From Tistlia sp040905785 (GTDB lineage Bacteria; Pseudomonadota; Alphaproteobacteria; Kiloniellales; DSM-21159), in the NCBI RefSeq assembly GCF_040905785.1, contig NZ_JBBDQW010000016.1:62001-126000 (forward strand): a DNA stretch of 64,000 bases. Reading direction: 5' to 3'. The notes under the pieces are model-generated. The model was not told the origin of the DNA. It ran no database searches and saw nothing but the letters and a program-made list of their open reading frames with translations. Each line of letters starts with the position of its first letter. The stretch's first letter is position 1. Shown here in pieces: positions 46,111 through 55,744 of the stretch. The position numbers and the translations under genes are program-made.

Positions 46111-47127
46111 ATGTCTAGCGCGAACGACCAGAAGGCGACGGCTCTCGTAATGCACGACCATTCCGACGACCGGACGGGCCTCGACCCTCACGGTCACGGG
46201 CACCACGGCCACGCCCACATCCCCGAGGTCGGCGCCGGCAACGAGCGACGCATGGCCCTGGCCGCGGCGCTGACCGGCAGCTTCATGCTGGTCGAGGCTG
46301 CCGGCGGCGTGATCGCCGGGTCGCTGGCGCTGCTCGCCGACGCCGGCCACATGCTGACCGACTTCGCCGCGCTGCTGCTGGCCTGGTTCGCCTTCCGGGT
46401 CGCGCGCCGACCGGCAGACTGGAAACGCACCTACGGCTTCGACCGCTTCTCGGTCCTGGTCGCCTTCGTCAACGGCCTCAGCCTCTTCGTGATTGCCCTT
46501 CTGATCGTCTGGGAGGCGGTGCAACGCCTGCAGGAGCCGGTGCCGGTGCTGGGCGGACCGATGCTGGTGATCGCCGTCGCCGGCCTGGCCGTCAACCTGG
46601 TGGTCTTCCGGGTGCTGCAGGGTGCCGACCGGGACAACCTCAACGTCCGCGGCGCGGCGCTGCACGTGCTCGGCGATCTGCTCGGCTCGGTAGCGGCGAT
46701 CGCCGCCGCCGTCATCATCCTGCTGACCGGCTGGATGCTGGCCGACCCGCTGCTCTCGGTGCTGGTCGTGCTGCTGATCCTGCGCAGCGCCTGGTACGTC
46801 GTCCGCGAGTCCGGCCGGATCCTGCTGGAGGCGGCGCCGCGCGGCTTCGACACCCGCGCCGTCGCCCGCGACCTGAAGACGATCGAGGGCGTCGAAGACG
46901 TCCACCATCTGCACGCCTGGTCGATCACCGAGAAGCGCAGGATGATGACGCTGCACGCGCGCATCGCGCCGGCCTTTGCGGCCGGCGCCCTGACGGCGGC
47001 GATCAAGGCAAGGCTCCAGGAGCGCTTCGGCATCGTCCATGCGACCGTCGAGATCGAGCACGAGGCCTGCGCCGACGCGCCCGCTCGCCGGGCACCGGGG
47101 GCGCCGAGCGCCGGCCCGGCGGATTGA
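46111..47127 (+). CDS. Cation diffusion facilitator (ZitB/CzcD-like)
   Basis: A 338-residue CDF transporter with six membrane helices. The His-rich N-terminus (DPHGHGHHGHAH) is followed by the zinc sites in LLADAGHMLTDFAALLLAW and RGAALHVLGDLLGSVAAI. The C-terminal cytoplasmic metal domain has VEDVHHLHAWSIT. It exports Zn2+ or related cations in exchange for protons. ATG 46111 was chosen; ATG 46087 or 46150 are possible. It is 37 bases after fetB and may be cotranscribed. Confidence 0.9.
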   Translation: MSSANDQKATALVMHDHSDDRTGLDPHGHGHHGHAHIPEVGAGNERRMALAAALTGSFMLVEAAGGVIAGSLALLADAGHMLTDFAALLLAWFAFRVARRPADWKRTYGFDRFSVLVAFVNGLSLFVIALLIVWEAVQRLQEPVPVLGGPMLVIAVAGLAVNLVVFRVLQGADRDNLNVRGAALHVLGDLLGSVAAIAAAVIILLTGWMLADPLLSVLVVLLILRSAWYVVRESGRILLEAAPRGFDTRAVARDLKTIEGVEDVHHLHAWSITEKRRMMTLHARIAPAFAAGALTAAIKARLQERFGIVHATVEIEHEACADAPARRAPGAPSAGPAD

Positions 47128-47228
47128 GATCGCCGCCGCTTGCGCCTAGTCTCTCGCCAGCGCCCCGCCGGCAGGCTGCCCTCGCCGAGCGGGACGGACC
47201 GTAAGAACGCCTGACCGAGCGCGAGGCG

Positions 47229-48563
47229 ATGCAGCAGAGCCTTTCATCGACGCCCGCCGAGGCCGAGGCCAACCTGCGGGCCGCCGTCCAACACCACCGC
47301 GCCGGCCGCCTGGGCGAGGCGGAAGCGTTCTATCGAACCGTCCTGAAGCAGCAGCCGGGCCAGCCGGTCGCCTTGCACCTGCTCGGCGTCATCGCCCGCC
47401 AGAGCGGCCACCTGGAGGCGGCGGTCGACCTGATCGGGCGAGCGGTGGCGGCGCGGCCAGACTATGCCGAGGCCCACGCCAACCTGGGTGTCGCCCTGCG
47501 ACAGCTCGAGCGGCTCGAGGAGGCCGCCACGGCCTTCGAGCGGGCGCTCGCGCTGCGGCCCTTCTCGGCCCCCACCCTCAGCGGATTGGCAGGCGTGCGC
47601 GAGGCCCAGGAGCGGCTGCCCGAGGCGATCGCGCTGCACCGGCGCGCCGTCGCCGTCGCCCCCGGCAACGCGTCGGCCCAACTCAGCCTCGCCAACGCTC
47701 TGCAGCAGGACGGCCAGGCGGAAGCGGCGCTGGAGGCCTACGGCGCCGCCCATGCCGCGGCCCCCTCGCTGCCGGGCCTGCGCAACAACTTCGCCGCGGC
47801 CTGCCTGAAGAGCGGCCGGGTCGAGCAGGCGCTGGACCTGCTCGAGGAGAACCTCGCCGAGGCGCCCCAGGACGTGCGCAGCGTGGCCTACAAGACGGTC
47901 GTGCTGCAGGAGCTCGGACGGCGCGACGAGGCGGCGCGCCTGACCGACTACGCCGAGCTGCTTCGCCGCACGCGGCTTGCCACGCCCGAGGGCTACGGCG
48001 ACTTCGCCGCCTTCTCGAAGACGCTGCTCGAGGAGCTGCGCGGGCATCCGCGGCTGATCCAGACCTGGGACCCCAAGCAGCGGGCGGCGCGCGGCGGCGC
48101 CCTGATCGTCTCGCTGCAGCAGGACCCTCCCCCCGCCGTCGCCGCCTTCGAGCGGGTGCTGAGGCAGGCGATCGACGCCTTCGTGGCGCAGCTGCCGGAG
48201 GATCCCTCGCACCCCTTCCGCCGCCGCAAGCCGCGCGACTACACGCTCGACATCTGGGCCAACCTGCTGGAGCCGCAGGGCCACCAGGAGGCCCACATCC
48301 ACAATCTCGGCTGGCTGAGCGGGGTGTTCTATCCGCAGGTCCCGGAGACGATTCGCGAGGAGGATCCGGAGCACGCCGGCTGGATCGAATTCGGCCGGCC
48401 GGGCTACGGCCTGCCCTGCCGGTTCGAGCCGGACACGCTGCTGGTCAGGCCGGAGGCCGGCCTCGCGCTGCTCTTCCCCTCCTACGTCTGGCACCGGACC
48501 CTGCCCTTCGCCGGGCCGGAGCAGCGCGTCAGCATCGCCTTCGACCTGCACGCGCGCGACTGA
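47229..48563 (+). CDS. TPR protein with a C-terminal putative 2OG-Fe(II) oxygenase domain
   Basis: A 444-residue protein. Residues about 10-230 are six or so tetratricopeptide repeats (HHRAGRLGEAEAFYRTVLKQ, RPDYAEAHANLGVALRQL). Residues about 270-444 match the 2OG-FeII_Oxy_5 type: LDIWANLLEPQGHQEAHIHN with the HxH/D iron motif, LSGVFYPQVP, and LLFPSYVWHRTLPFAGPEQRVSIAFD with the distal His and Arg. Such proteins are predicted hydroxylases of proteins or glycans. The substrate is unknown and no glycosyltransferase neighbours give context. Confidence 0.85.
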   Translation: MQQSLSSTPAEAEANLRAAVQHHRAGRLGEAEAFYRTVLKQQPGQPVALHLLGVIARQSGHLEAAVDLIGRAVAARPDYAEAHANLGVALRQLERLEEAATAFERALALRPFSAPTLSGLAGVREAQERLPEAIALHRRAVAVAPGNASAQLSLANALQQDGQAEAALEAYGAAHAAAPSLPGLRNNFAAACLKSGRVEQALDLLEENLAEAPQDVRSVAYKTVVLQELGRRDEAARLTDYAELLRRTRLATPEGYGDFAAFSKTLLEELRGHPRLIQTWDPKQRAARGGALIVSLQQDPPPAVAAFERVLRQAIDAFVAQLPEDPSHPFRRRKPRDYTLDIWANLLEPQGHQEAHIHNLGWLSGVFYPQVPETIREEDPEHAGWIEFGRPGYGLPCRFEPDTLLVRPEAGLALLFPSYVWHRTLPFAGPEQRVSIAFDLHARD

Positions 48564-48570
48564 GGCCCTC

Positions 48571-48840
48571 TTAGAGCCGGAGCGAAGCCAGCAGGCGCCG
48601 CAGCGGGTCGACGGCGGGAAGGTCGACGAAGGCGGCCCGGCCGACCGGACAGTTCTCCGGCCCGAAGCCGCCGCCCTCCAGCGCCACGACGACCTGCGCA
48701 AGATCGTCGTCGCACGCGAACGCCGCCAGCTGACCGCCGCCGGAACTCCCGCCCGGCTTCCCCGGAGGCGGGAAGATTGCGGCGGAAGGCCGTCTTTCGG
48801 CAGCGCCCGCGCCACCTGCGGCCGGAGACGACAGGCTAGA
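48571..48840 (-). other. Open frame without a start codon, possible gene remnant
   Basis: Between the TPR gene and ppx, the minus strand stays open from the ppx stop at 48841 to a TAA at 48571 (about 89 codons) but has no ATG or TTG and one late GTG. Its last part (AAFACDDDLAQVVVALEGG, GPENCPVGRAAFVDLPAVDP) looks protein-like with two cysteines. It may be the tail of a decayed gene or chance in GC-rich DNA. Nothing else was recognised in this 277-base gap. Confidence 0.25.
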
Positions 48841-50370
48841 CTAGCGTACGATGGCGGCGCTTTCGGCCTCGAGCGCGTCGGCCAGGGTCTGCAGGCGACG
48901 CTCCAGGGTCTGGCCGGGCGGCACCGAGCTGTCGGGCGGGATGAACAGGCGCAGCGCCTTGCCGTCCCACTCCAGCCGGGTCTCGCGCAGGCCCTGCTCG
49001 GCGCCGCCGCAGGTCGCGTAGGCGAGCCGCAGGGCCGTGCCCAACGCCTCGGCGCGGCGCGCCTTGTTCGGCCGCAGCAGCGCGCGCACCGTCTCCAGGC
49101 CCTCGTCGCCGGACTTGCCGCCGTAGCGGTTGTAGAGCACCAGCCCCAGGAAGGCGCGCTCGTGATGCTCGACGAAGAGCTCCTGGGCGCGGAGGATGCG
49201 CAGCAGGATCTGCTCGGCACGGTAGTCGGGATGGTAGCGCCAGCCGATGTCCGAGAGCCGGCAGGCGGTCAGCCGCAGGCGGTTGGCGTTGGCGCTCTCG
49301 CCGGGGAAAAGGGCCGCCGTCCAGTCGACCAGCGCGGGCGCCAGGTGCGGGAAGCGCCCCTCGCGCGCCGACCAGTCCTCGGCGGCCTCGAACAGCGGGT
49401 CGAGCGCCCGCTCCGCCTCGGACAGGCGGTCGAATATCCAGCCTTCGCGCAGGCCGAAGGCGGAGAAAACGACACGCTTGCTGCCGACCCGCTCCAGCAG
49501 CTTCTCGAGCACCAGCGCGGCCAGCGGCAGGCTGTCCAGGCGCCGCTTCGAGACGCTGCCGATGCGCGCGAGAGAGCGCTTGCCGAGCCGGCTGACCAGG
49601 CGCACCAGCTCCTCGGCCTCGTCCAGCGGGATGCCGTAGCCGTGGATCATGTGCAGCGGGTAGCTGGTGTGGTCCATGTGCAGGCGCGCTAGGCCGCGCC
49701 AGGCGCCGCCGACCGGATAGAGCGCGTCGGTGACTTCGGCCAGCCAGGGAACGCGGTCGAGCTGGCCGTCGACGAAGGCGGCCGCGCGGTCGCGGTCGCC
49801 GCCGCTCTCGTCGGCCAGGCGCAGCGGGCCGAGAGGCAGGGTGATGCTCTCCAGAGCCTCGGCGTCCTCGAGCCGGACCAGCTCCAGAGAGCCGCCGCCG
49901 AGATCGCCCATGACGCCGCGCGCGCCGGGCAGGCCCGAGAGGACGCCGAGCGCCGACAGCCGCGCCTCTTCGGGACCGCTGAGGATCGAGACCGGCTGGC
50001 CGCAGCGCCTTTCGACCTCGGCCACGAACTCCGGGCCGTTACTGGCCTCGCGCACCGCGGCGGTGGCCAGCAGGTCGAGCCGCCGGGTGCCCATGGCGCG
50101 GGCGAGGCCGGCGAAGCGCTCGAGGCTCTCCAGCGCCACGGCGACGCCCTCCTCGTTCAGCCTGCCGCTCCCGACCAGGCCGCGGCCAAGGCCGGGCAGG
50201 ACCTTTTCGTTGAAGACCGGCACCGGCACCCGCTTCAGGCCGTCGAAGACGACCAGGCGGACCGAGTTGGAGCCGATGTCGACGACGCCGACGCGCTCCT
50301 CGCCCTCCGAGGCACTCGGCTCCCGCTTCGGCAGCGGCGCGATGGCTGCGACCTGGGCCGGCGCGGTCAT
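48841..50370 (-). CDS. ppx: Ppx/GppA exopolyphosphatase
   Basis: A 509-residue phosphatase of the sugar-kinase/actin fold: VGVVDIGSNSVRLVVFDG (phosphate 1 motif), LLATAAVREASNGPEF, ILSGPEEARLSALGVL, GVMGDLGGGSLELVRL and an HD-like C-terminal half (SDIGWRYHPDYRAEQ). It removes terminal phosphates from polyphosphate, and GppA activity on pppGpp is the alternative. It lies 79 bases after ppk in the same direction. Confidence 0.92.
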   Translation of the reverse strand: MTAPAQVAAIAPLPKREPSASEGEERVGVVDIGSNSVRLVVFDGLKRVPVPVFNEKVLPGLGRGLVGSGRLNEEGVAVALESLERFAGLARAMGTRRLDLLATAAVREASNGPEFVAEVERRCGQPVSILSGPEEARLSALGVLSGLPGARGVMGDLGGGSLELVRLEDAEALESITLPLGPLRLADESGGDRDRAAAFVDGQLDRVPWLAEVTDALYPVGGAWRGLARLHMDHTSYPLHMIHGYGIPLDEAEELVRLVSRLGKRSLARIGSVSKRRLDSLPLAALVLEKLLERVGSKRVVFSAFGLREGWIFDRLSEAERALDPLFEAAEDWSAREGRFPHLAPALVDWTAALFPGESANANRLRLTACRLSDIGWRYHPDYRAEQILLRILRAQELFVEHHERAFLGLVLYNRYGGKSGDEGLETVRALLRPNKARRAEALGTALRLAYATCGGAEQGLRETRLEWDGKALRLFIPPDSSVPPGQTLERRLQTLADALEAESAAIVR

Positions 50371-50449
50371 CGGCGAGCCTCGCGGGGGCCACGCTCGCTG
50401 GGGCCAGGCTCGCGGGGACCGGAGTTGGCGGGCAAAGTCGTCAAGGAGC

Positions 50450-52633
50450 TCAGCCCGCCTTCCGCTGGCGGGCGCCGCGGCCCTTGGCGTTGCCGCGCTC
50501 CCGGTCCCGGCGCAACGCGCTGCCGCGTCCGGACAGGCTCGGGTTGGTCATGAAGAAGTGCTGGGCGCTGAAGGCGTCCGGCCCGGCGTGGACGCGCACG
50601 AACTCGCCGTCGGTGCCCATTACCCAGCTCTGCGCCTCGTCCTTCAGGTTGGCCATCATGACCTGGTCCATGACCTGCTGGTGCACCGTCTCGTTCTCGA
50701 TCGGAACCAGCGTCTCGACGCGGCGGGTCAGGTTGCGCGGCATCCAGTCGGCCGAGGAGATGAAGACCTTCGCCTCGGGCCCGGGCAGGCCGTGGCCGTC
50801 GCCGAAGCAGACGATCCGGCTGTGCTCCAGGAAGCGGCCGACAATCGACTTGACGCGAATGTTGTCCGACAGGCCGGCGACGCCGGCGCGCAGGCAGCAG
50901 ACGCCGCGGATCACCAGGTCGATCTGGACGCCGGCCTGGGAGGCCCGATAGAGCGCGTCGATGACCTCGCCCTCGACCAGCGAGTTCAGCTTGGCCCAGA
51001 TCGCCGCCGGGCGGCCCGCCCGGGCGTGCTCGATCTCCCCGTCGATCAGCTCGATCAGCTTCGGCTTCAGGTACATCGGCGCGATGACCAGCTTGCGCAG
51101 CTCCCCGGGCTCGGCATAGCCGGTCATATAGTTGAAGACGCGCTGGGCGTCGTGGCAGAGCACCGGATCGGTCGTGAAGAAGCTGAGGTCGGTGTAGATC
51201 TTGGCGGTGATCGGGTGGTAGTTGCCGGTCCCGAAGTGGCAGTAGGACTTGAGCCCACCGCCCTCGCGCCGCACGACCAGAGAGACCTTGGCGTGGGTCT
51301 TCAGGCGGATGAAGCCGTAGACGACATGGACCCCGGCGCGTTCCAGGTTGCGCGCCCAGCGGATGTTGCGCTCCTCGTCGAAGCGCGCCTTGAGCTCGAC
51401 CAGTGCCGTCACCGACTTGCCGGCCTCGGCGGCGTCGGCCAGGGCGCGCACGATCGGCGAGTCCTCGCTGGTCCGGTAGAGCGTCTGCTTGATCGCCACG
51501 ACCTGCGGGTCGTCGGCCGCCTGGCGCAGGAACTGGACCACCACGTCGAAGGATTCGTAGGGATGGTGGACGATGATGTCCTTGGCGGCGATCGCCTTGA
51601 AGCAGTCGCCGTCGTAGTCGCGGATGCGCTCGGGGAAGCGCGCGCTGTAGGGCTCGAACATCAGGTCCTGGCGATCGCCGACGATCAGCTGCTTGGTGTC
51701 GACCAGGCCGAGCAGGCCGCCGAGCACGAAGACGTCGTCGTCCTCGACCTCCAGCTCGCGGACCACGAAGCGGCGCATCGACTCGGGCATCTCGTCCATG
51801 GTCAGGCGGATCACCGAGCCGCGGCGCCGGCGCTTCAGGGCCGACTCGAAGAGGCGCACCAGGTCCTCGGCCTCCTCCTCGATCTCGATGTCGCTGTCGC
51901 GCACGACGCGGAACATGCCGCGGCCGCGGACCTCGACGCCCGGGAACAGGCGGTCGATGAACATCTCGATGATCTGGTCGATGCGCAGGAAGCGCGTGCC
52001 GCGCCCCGGCAGGCGCACGAAGCGCACCGTCTGGGCCGGGATCGGGATCAGGCCGTTGATGTACTCCTCCTCGGCCGGCCGGTAGAGCTCGACGACCAGC
52101 GCGAAGCCGAGGTTGGGCATGAAGGGAAAGGGATGCGCCGGGTCGATGGCGATCGGCGTCAGGATCGGGAAGACCTGCTCGTGGAAGTAGCCGCCCAGCC
52201 ACTCCCGCTCCTTGGCGGTCAGCTCCTCGGGCTCTAGCACGACGATCTCGGTCTCGCGCAGCTCGCTGCGCAGCCGGCGCCAGCAGTGCTGCTGCTGATG
52301 CATCAGCCGCGCCGCCCGCTCGTTGATCGCCGCCAGCTGCTGGGCGGGCGTGCGCCCTTCCTGGCTGATCTCGCGCACGCCGTTGCGGACCTGCGCCTTC
52401 AGGCCGGCGACCCGGACCATGTAGAATTCGTCGAGATTGCCGGCCGAGATCGACAGGAAGCGCACCCGCTCGAGCAGCGGGTGGTTCGGGTTGTAGGCCT
52501 CTTCCAGGACGCGCTCGTTGAACGCCAGCCAGGAGAGCTCACGGTTGATGAAGCGGCCCGGCGAGTCCAGGTCGGGAAGCGGCGCGGCCGGCGCCGCCTC
52601 GGCGCTGTCCTTGGGTTCGATGCTGGTATCCAA
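50450..52633 (-). CDS. ppk1: Polyphosphate kinase 1
   Basis: A 727-residue enzyme with all PPK1 domains: N-domain FINRELSWLAFNERVLEEA, head domain, and two C-domains with the active histidines in FIRLKTHAKVSLVV and GRFLEHSRIVCFGDGH, plus GTGNYHPITAKIYTD. It makes polyphosphate from ATP. The C-terminal tail is rich in Arg, Gly and Lys. It is followed by ppx, the usual synthesis-degradation pair. Confidence 0.95.
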   Translation of the reverse strand: MDTSIEPKDSAEAAPAAPLPDLDSPGRFINRELSWLAFNERVLEEAYNPNHPLLERVRFLSISAGNLDEFYMVRVAGLKAQVRNGVREISQEGRTPAQQLAAINERAARLMHQQQHCWRRLRSELRETEIVVLEPEELTAKEREWLGGYFHEQVFPILTPIAIDPAHPFPFMPNLGFALVVELYRPAEEEYINGLIPIPAQTVRFVRLPGRGTRFLRIDQIIEMFIDRLFPGVEVRGRGMFRVVRDSDIEIEEEAEDLVRLFESALKRRRRGSVIRLTMDEMPESMRRFVVRELEVEDDDVFVLGGLLGLVDTKQLIVGDRQDLMFEPYSARFPERIRDYDGDCFKAIAAKDIIVHHPYESFDVVVQFLRQAADDPQVVAIKQTLYRTSEDSPIVRALADAAEAGKSVTALVELKARFDEERNIRWARNLERAGVHVVYGFIRLKTHAKVSLVVRREGGGLKSYCHFGTGNYHPITAKIYTDLSFFTTDPVLCHDAQRVFNYMTGYAEPGELRKLVIAPMYLKPKLIELIDGEIEHARAGRPAAIWAKLNSLVEGEVIDALYRASQAGVQIDLVIRGVCCLRAGVAGLSDNIRVKSIVGRFLEHSRIVCFGDGHGLPGPEAKVFISSADWMPRNLTRRVETLVPIENETVHQQVMDQVMMANLKDEAQSWVMGTDGEFVRVHAGPDAFSAQHFFMTNPSLSGRGSALRRDRERGNAKGRGARQRKAG

Positions 52634-52775
52634 CTCGGTTCCTTTCCGGCGCGCCGGGCACGACCGGCGGCCGCATAGACTAGCCGTCCAAAGCTACAGT
52701 AGCGTAACGGACGACGAAACCCAGCGGCCGAGCGTCCGTCCGAAGCGGGCGCGCCGGCCGGCAGGAGGATCGCCC

Positions 52776-53312
52776 GTGCCCCCGAGAGCGCCCCAGCGCC
52801 GCCGCCTCTACCTGCTTCGCCACGCGAAGTCGACCTGGGACGACCCGGCGCGCAGCGATTTCGACCGGCCGCTGAACAAGCGAGGGCGCCGCGCGGCGAG
52901 CGCGGTCGGCAGCCTGCTGGCGCGGCGCGGGCCACGGCCCGAGCTGGCGCTCTGCTCGGCCGCGGCGCGCGCCCAGGAGACCTGGCGCCGGCTCGCCGCG
53001 GAGCTGCCGGAGGAGCCGCCGGTGCGCCTGCTGCGCAGCCTCTACCTGGCGGCGCCCTCTCGGATTCTCGATCGGATCCGTGCCGTCGAGGAGTCGGTCG
53101 CGACGCTGCTGCTGATCGGCCACAGCCCCGGGATCGAGACGCTGGCCATCTCGCTCGCCGGCCCGGGCTCGGAGCCGGAGGCCCTGGCCCGGATCTCGGA
53201 GAAGTACCCGACCGCGGCGCTCGCCGGCTTCGAGATCGAAGGCCCCTGGGCCGGGATCGCCGCCGGCCGCGGGCGCCTGGTCGAGTTCGTCGTGCCAAAG
53301 GAGCTCGGCTGA
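52776..53312 (+). CDS. SixA-type histidine phosphatase
   Basis: A 178-residue histidine-phosphatase-fold protein: RLYLLRHAKSTWDDPARSDFD with the RH motif, and LLLIGHSPGIETLAISLAG with the second catalytic His. It resembles SixA, which removes phosphate from phosphohistidine in E. coli. Start GTG 52776 has AGGAGG 7 bases upstream. It is divergent from ppk and separated from the next gene by 3 bases. Confidence 0.87.
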   Translation: MPPRAPQRRRLYLLRHAKSTWDDPARSDFDRPLNKRGRRAASAVGSLLARRGPRPELALCSAAARAQETWRRLAAELPEEPPVRLLRSLYLAAPSRILDRIRAVEESVATLLLIGHSPGIETLAISLAGPGSEPEALARISEKYPTAALAGFEIEGPWAGIAAGRGRLVEFVVPKELG

Positions 53313-53315
53313 ACC

Positions 53316-53675
53316 GTGGCCGAGGTCACCGCGCTGAACGCCGTCACCCTGGCGACCCGCGACATGGCCCGGGCCGTGGCCTTCTACGAGGCGCTCGGCT
53401 TCCGGCTGAAGCACGGCGGCGCCGAGGCGCCCTTCACCTCCTTCCACGCCGGTCCCTGCCACCTCAACCTGTTCCGCGCCGAGCAGCCCTGGTCGGGGCT
53501 CTGGGGCCGGGCGATCTTCTACGTCGACGACGTCGACGGCTTCCACGCCCAGGCCCTGGCGGCCGGCCTGAGGCCGGACTTCCCGCCCGCGGACGCGCCC
53601 TGGGGCGAGCGCTATTTCCACATCACCGACCCCGACGGCCACGAGATCTCCTTCGCGAGACCGCTCGCGCCATGA
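53316..53675 (+). CDS. VOC (glyoxalase-fold) family protein
   Basis: A 119-residue protein with the vicinal-oxygen-chelate pattern: TLATRDMARAVAFYEALGF, FTSFHAGPCHLNLF, WGRAIFYVDDVDGFH and ERYFHITDPDGHEISFARPL. Metal ligands His and Glu are present in the usual places. The family includes glyoxalases, dioxygenases and resistance proteins; the exact reaction is unknown. GTG 53316 starts 3 bases after sixA, and the stop overlaps the next gene (ATGA). Confidence 0.85.
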   Translation: MAEVTALNAVTLATRDMARAVAFYEALGFRLKHGGAEAPFTSFHAGPCHLNLFRAEQPWSGLWGRAIFYVDDVDGFHAQALAAGLRPDFPPADAPWGERYFHITDPDGHEISFARPLAP

Positions 53676-55735
53676 GCGGCGGCGCCCGCGACCCCCTGCT
53701 CCAGCCCTTCCGCCTGAAGCACCTGACCCTCCGGAACCGGCTGGTCAGCACCAGCCACGAGCCCGCCTACACCGAGGACGGCCTGCCGAAGCAGCGCTAC
53801 CGCGCCTATCACGAGGAGAAGGCGAAGGGAGGCATCGGCCTGACCATGATCGGCGGCTCCGCGGTCGTCGGGCGCGACAGCCCGCCCTCCTTCGGCAACA
53901 TCCTGCTCTACGACGAGGCCGTCGTACCCTGGCTGGCCGAGCTCTCCGAGGCCGTGCACCGTCACGGCGCCGCGGTCATGTGCCAGATCACCCACCTCGG
54001 CCGGCGGACCGGCTGGAACACCGGCGACTGGCTGCCGGTGCTGGCGGCCTCGCCGGTGCGCGAGGCGGCGCACCGGGCCTTCCCCAAGGAGGCCGAGGAC
54101 TGGGACCTGGCGCGCATCGCCGGCCAGTACGCCGCTGCCGCTCGGCGCTGCCGCGACGGCGGCCTGGACGGCATCGAGATCGAGGCCTACGGGCACCTGC
54201 TCGACGGCTTCTGGTCGCCGGCGACGAACCGGCGCGGCGACGCCTATGGCGGCAGCCTCGACAACCGCCTGCGCTTCGCCCGCGAGGTGCTGTGCGCGAT
54301 CCGTGCCGAGGTCGGCGCCGCCTTCGTCGTCGGCATCCGCCTGGTCGTCGACGAGGCCTGGACGGACGAGGCCGGACCGGTCGGGCTGGACGCCGAGGCG
54401 GGCCTGGAGATCGCCCGCGCCCTGGCCGGCGACGGGCAGCTCGACTTCTTCAGCGTGATCAGGGGGCACATCGACAGCGACGAGGCGCTGAGCCACGTCA
54501 TCCCGATCATGGGCACGCCGGCCGCCCCGCACCTGGAGGCCGCCGGCCGCATCAAGGCCACGCTCGGCCTGCCGGTCATGCACGCCGCCCGCATCGCCGA
54601 CGTCGCGACCGCACGCCACGCCGTCGCCGAGGGCCTGCTCGACCTGGTCGGCATGACCCGCGCGCACCTCGCCGACCCGCACATCGCCGCCAAGATCGCG
54701 CGCGGCGAGGAGGACCGCATCCGCCCCTGCGTCGGCGCCGCCTACTGCATCGACCGGATCTACGAGAACGGCGAGGCCCTGTGCATCCACAACGCCGCCA
54801 CGGGGCGCGAGCTGACCATGCCCCACGTCGTGCCGCGCGCCGCCGCGCCCGCGAAGAAGGTAGTGGTCGTCGGCGCCGGTCCGGCCGGCCTGGAGGCGGC
54901 GCGGGTCGCCGCCGAGCGCGGCCACGCGGTCGTCGTCCTGGAGGCGGCCGACCGCGCCGGCGGCCAGATCGTGCTGGCCGCGGCGCTGAAGCGCCGGCGC
55001 GAGCTGCTCGGCATCGTCGACTGGCGCCTGGCCGAGCTGGAGCGGCTCGGCGTGCCGATCCGCTTCAATCATTGGGCCGAGGCGGCGGACGTGCTGGCTG
55101 AGGAGCCGGACCTCGTCGTGATCGCGACCGGCGGCCTGCCCAACACCGGGTTCCTCAAGGCCGGCGAGGAGCTCGTCGCCACGACCTAGGACCTGCTCTC
55201 GGGCGCCGTCAGGCCCGGCGAGTCGGTGCTGCTGTTCGACGACAACGGTGACCATCCCGGCCTGACCGCGGCCGAGGCGCTCTGCGAGGCGGGCGCGAGG
55301 CTGGAGCTGGCGACGCCCGAGCGGGTGCTGGCGCCCGACGTCGGCGGCATGAACTACCCGGCCTACCTGGCGGCGCTGCAGAAGGCCGGCGCCACGATCA
55401 CCCTCGGCCAGCGCCTCAAGGCCGTGCGCCGCGACGGCAACGCGCTGACCGCGGTGCTGTGGAGCGACTACAGCCGGCAGACGAGCGAGCGCCGGGTCGA
55501 CCAGGTCATCGTCGAGCACGGCACCCTGCCGCTCGACGAGCTCTATCTCGCGCTCAAGCCCCTGTCGGCCAACCTGGGCGCGGTCGACTACGAGGCGCTG
55601 GTCGCCGGCGGGCCCCAGGCCGCGACACCGAACCCGGTGGGCGCCTTCCGGCTCTACCGCATCGGCGACGCCGTCGCCTCGCGCAACATCCACGCCGCGA
55701 TCTACGACGCGCTCAGGCTGGCCAAGGATTTCTGA
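53672..55735 (+). pseudogene. NADH:flavin oxidoreductase (N-methyl-amino-acid demethylase-like) interrupted by TAG
   Basis: The frame runs for 687 codons with one in-frame stop, TAG at 55187-55189. The first part (505 residues) has the OYE-type FMN barrel (FRLKHLTLRNRLVSTSHEPAY, ITHLGRRTGWNTGDWLPVLA, GGSLDNRLRFARE), the 4Fe-4S cysteines (CVGAAYCIDR) and an FAD motif (VVVVGAGPAGLEAARVAAERG). The remainder continues the NAD-binding half (VLLFDDNGDHPGLTAAEAL). The stop falls in VATT-TAG-DLLSG, where relatives of the trimethylamine-dehydrogenase group usually have a Trp, so TGG to TAG is likely. The STSHEPAY and HLGRRTGWN motifs recall N-methylproline demethylases. It could be a real mutation or a base-call error. 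Confidence 0.8.
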
Positions 55736-55744
55736 GCGGAGCAG

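Noticed and set aside
55187..55189. TAG decoded as pyrrolysine or by programmed readthrough
   Set aside because: Relatives appear to have Trp here, which fits a simple TGG to TAG change; no pyrrolysine genes or stimulatory structure were seen.
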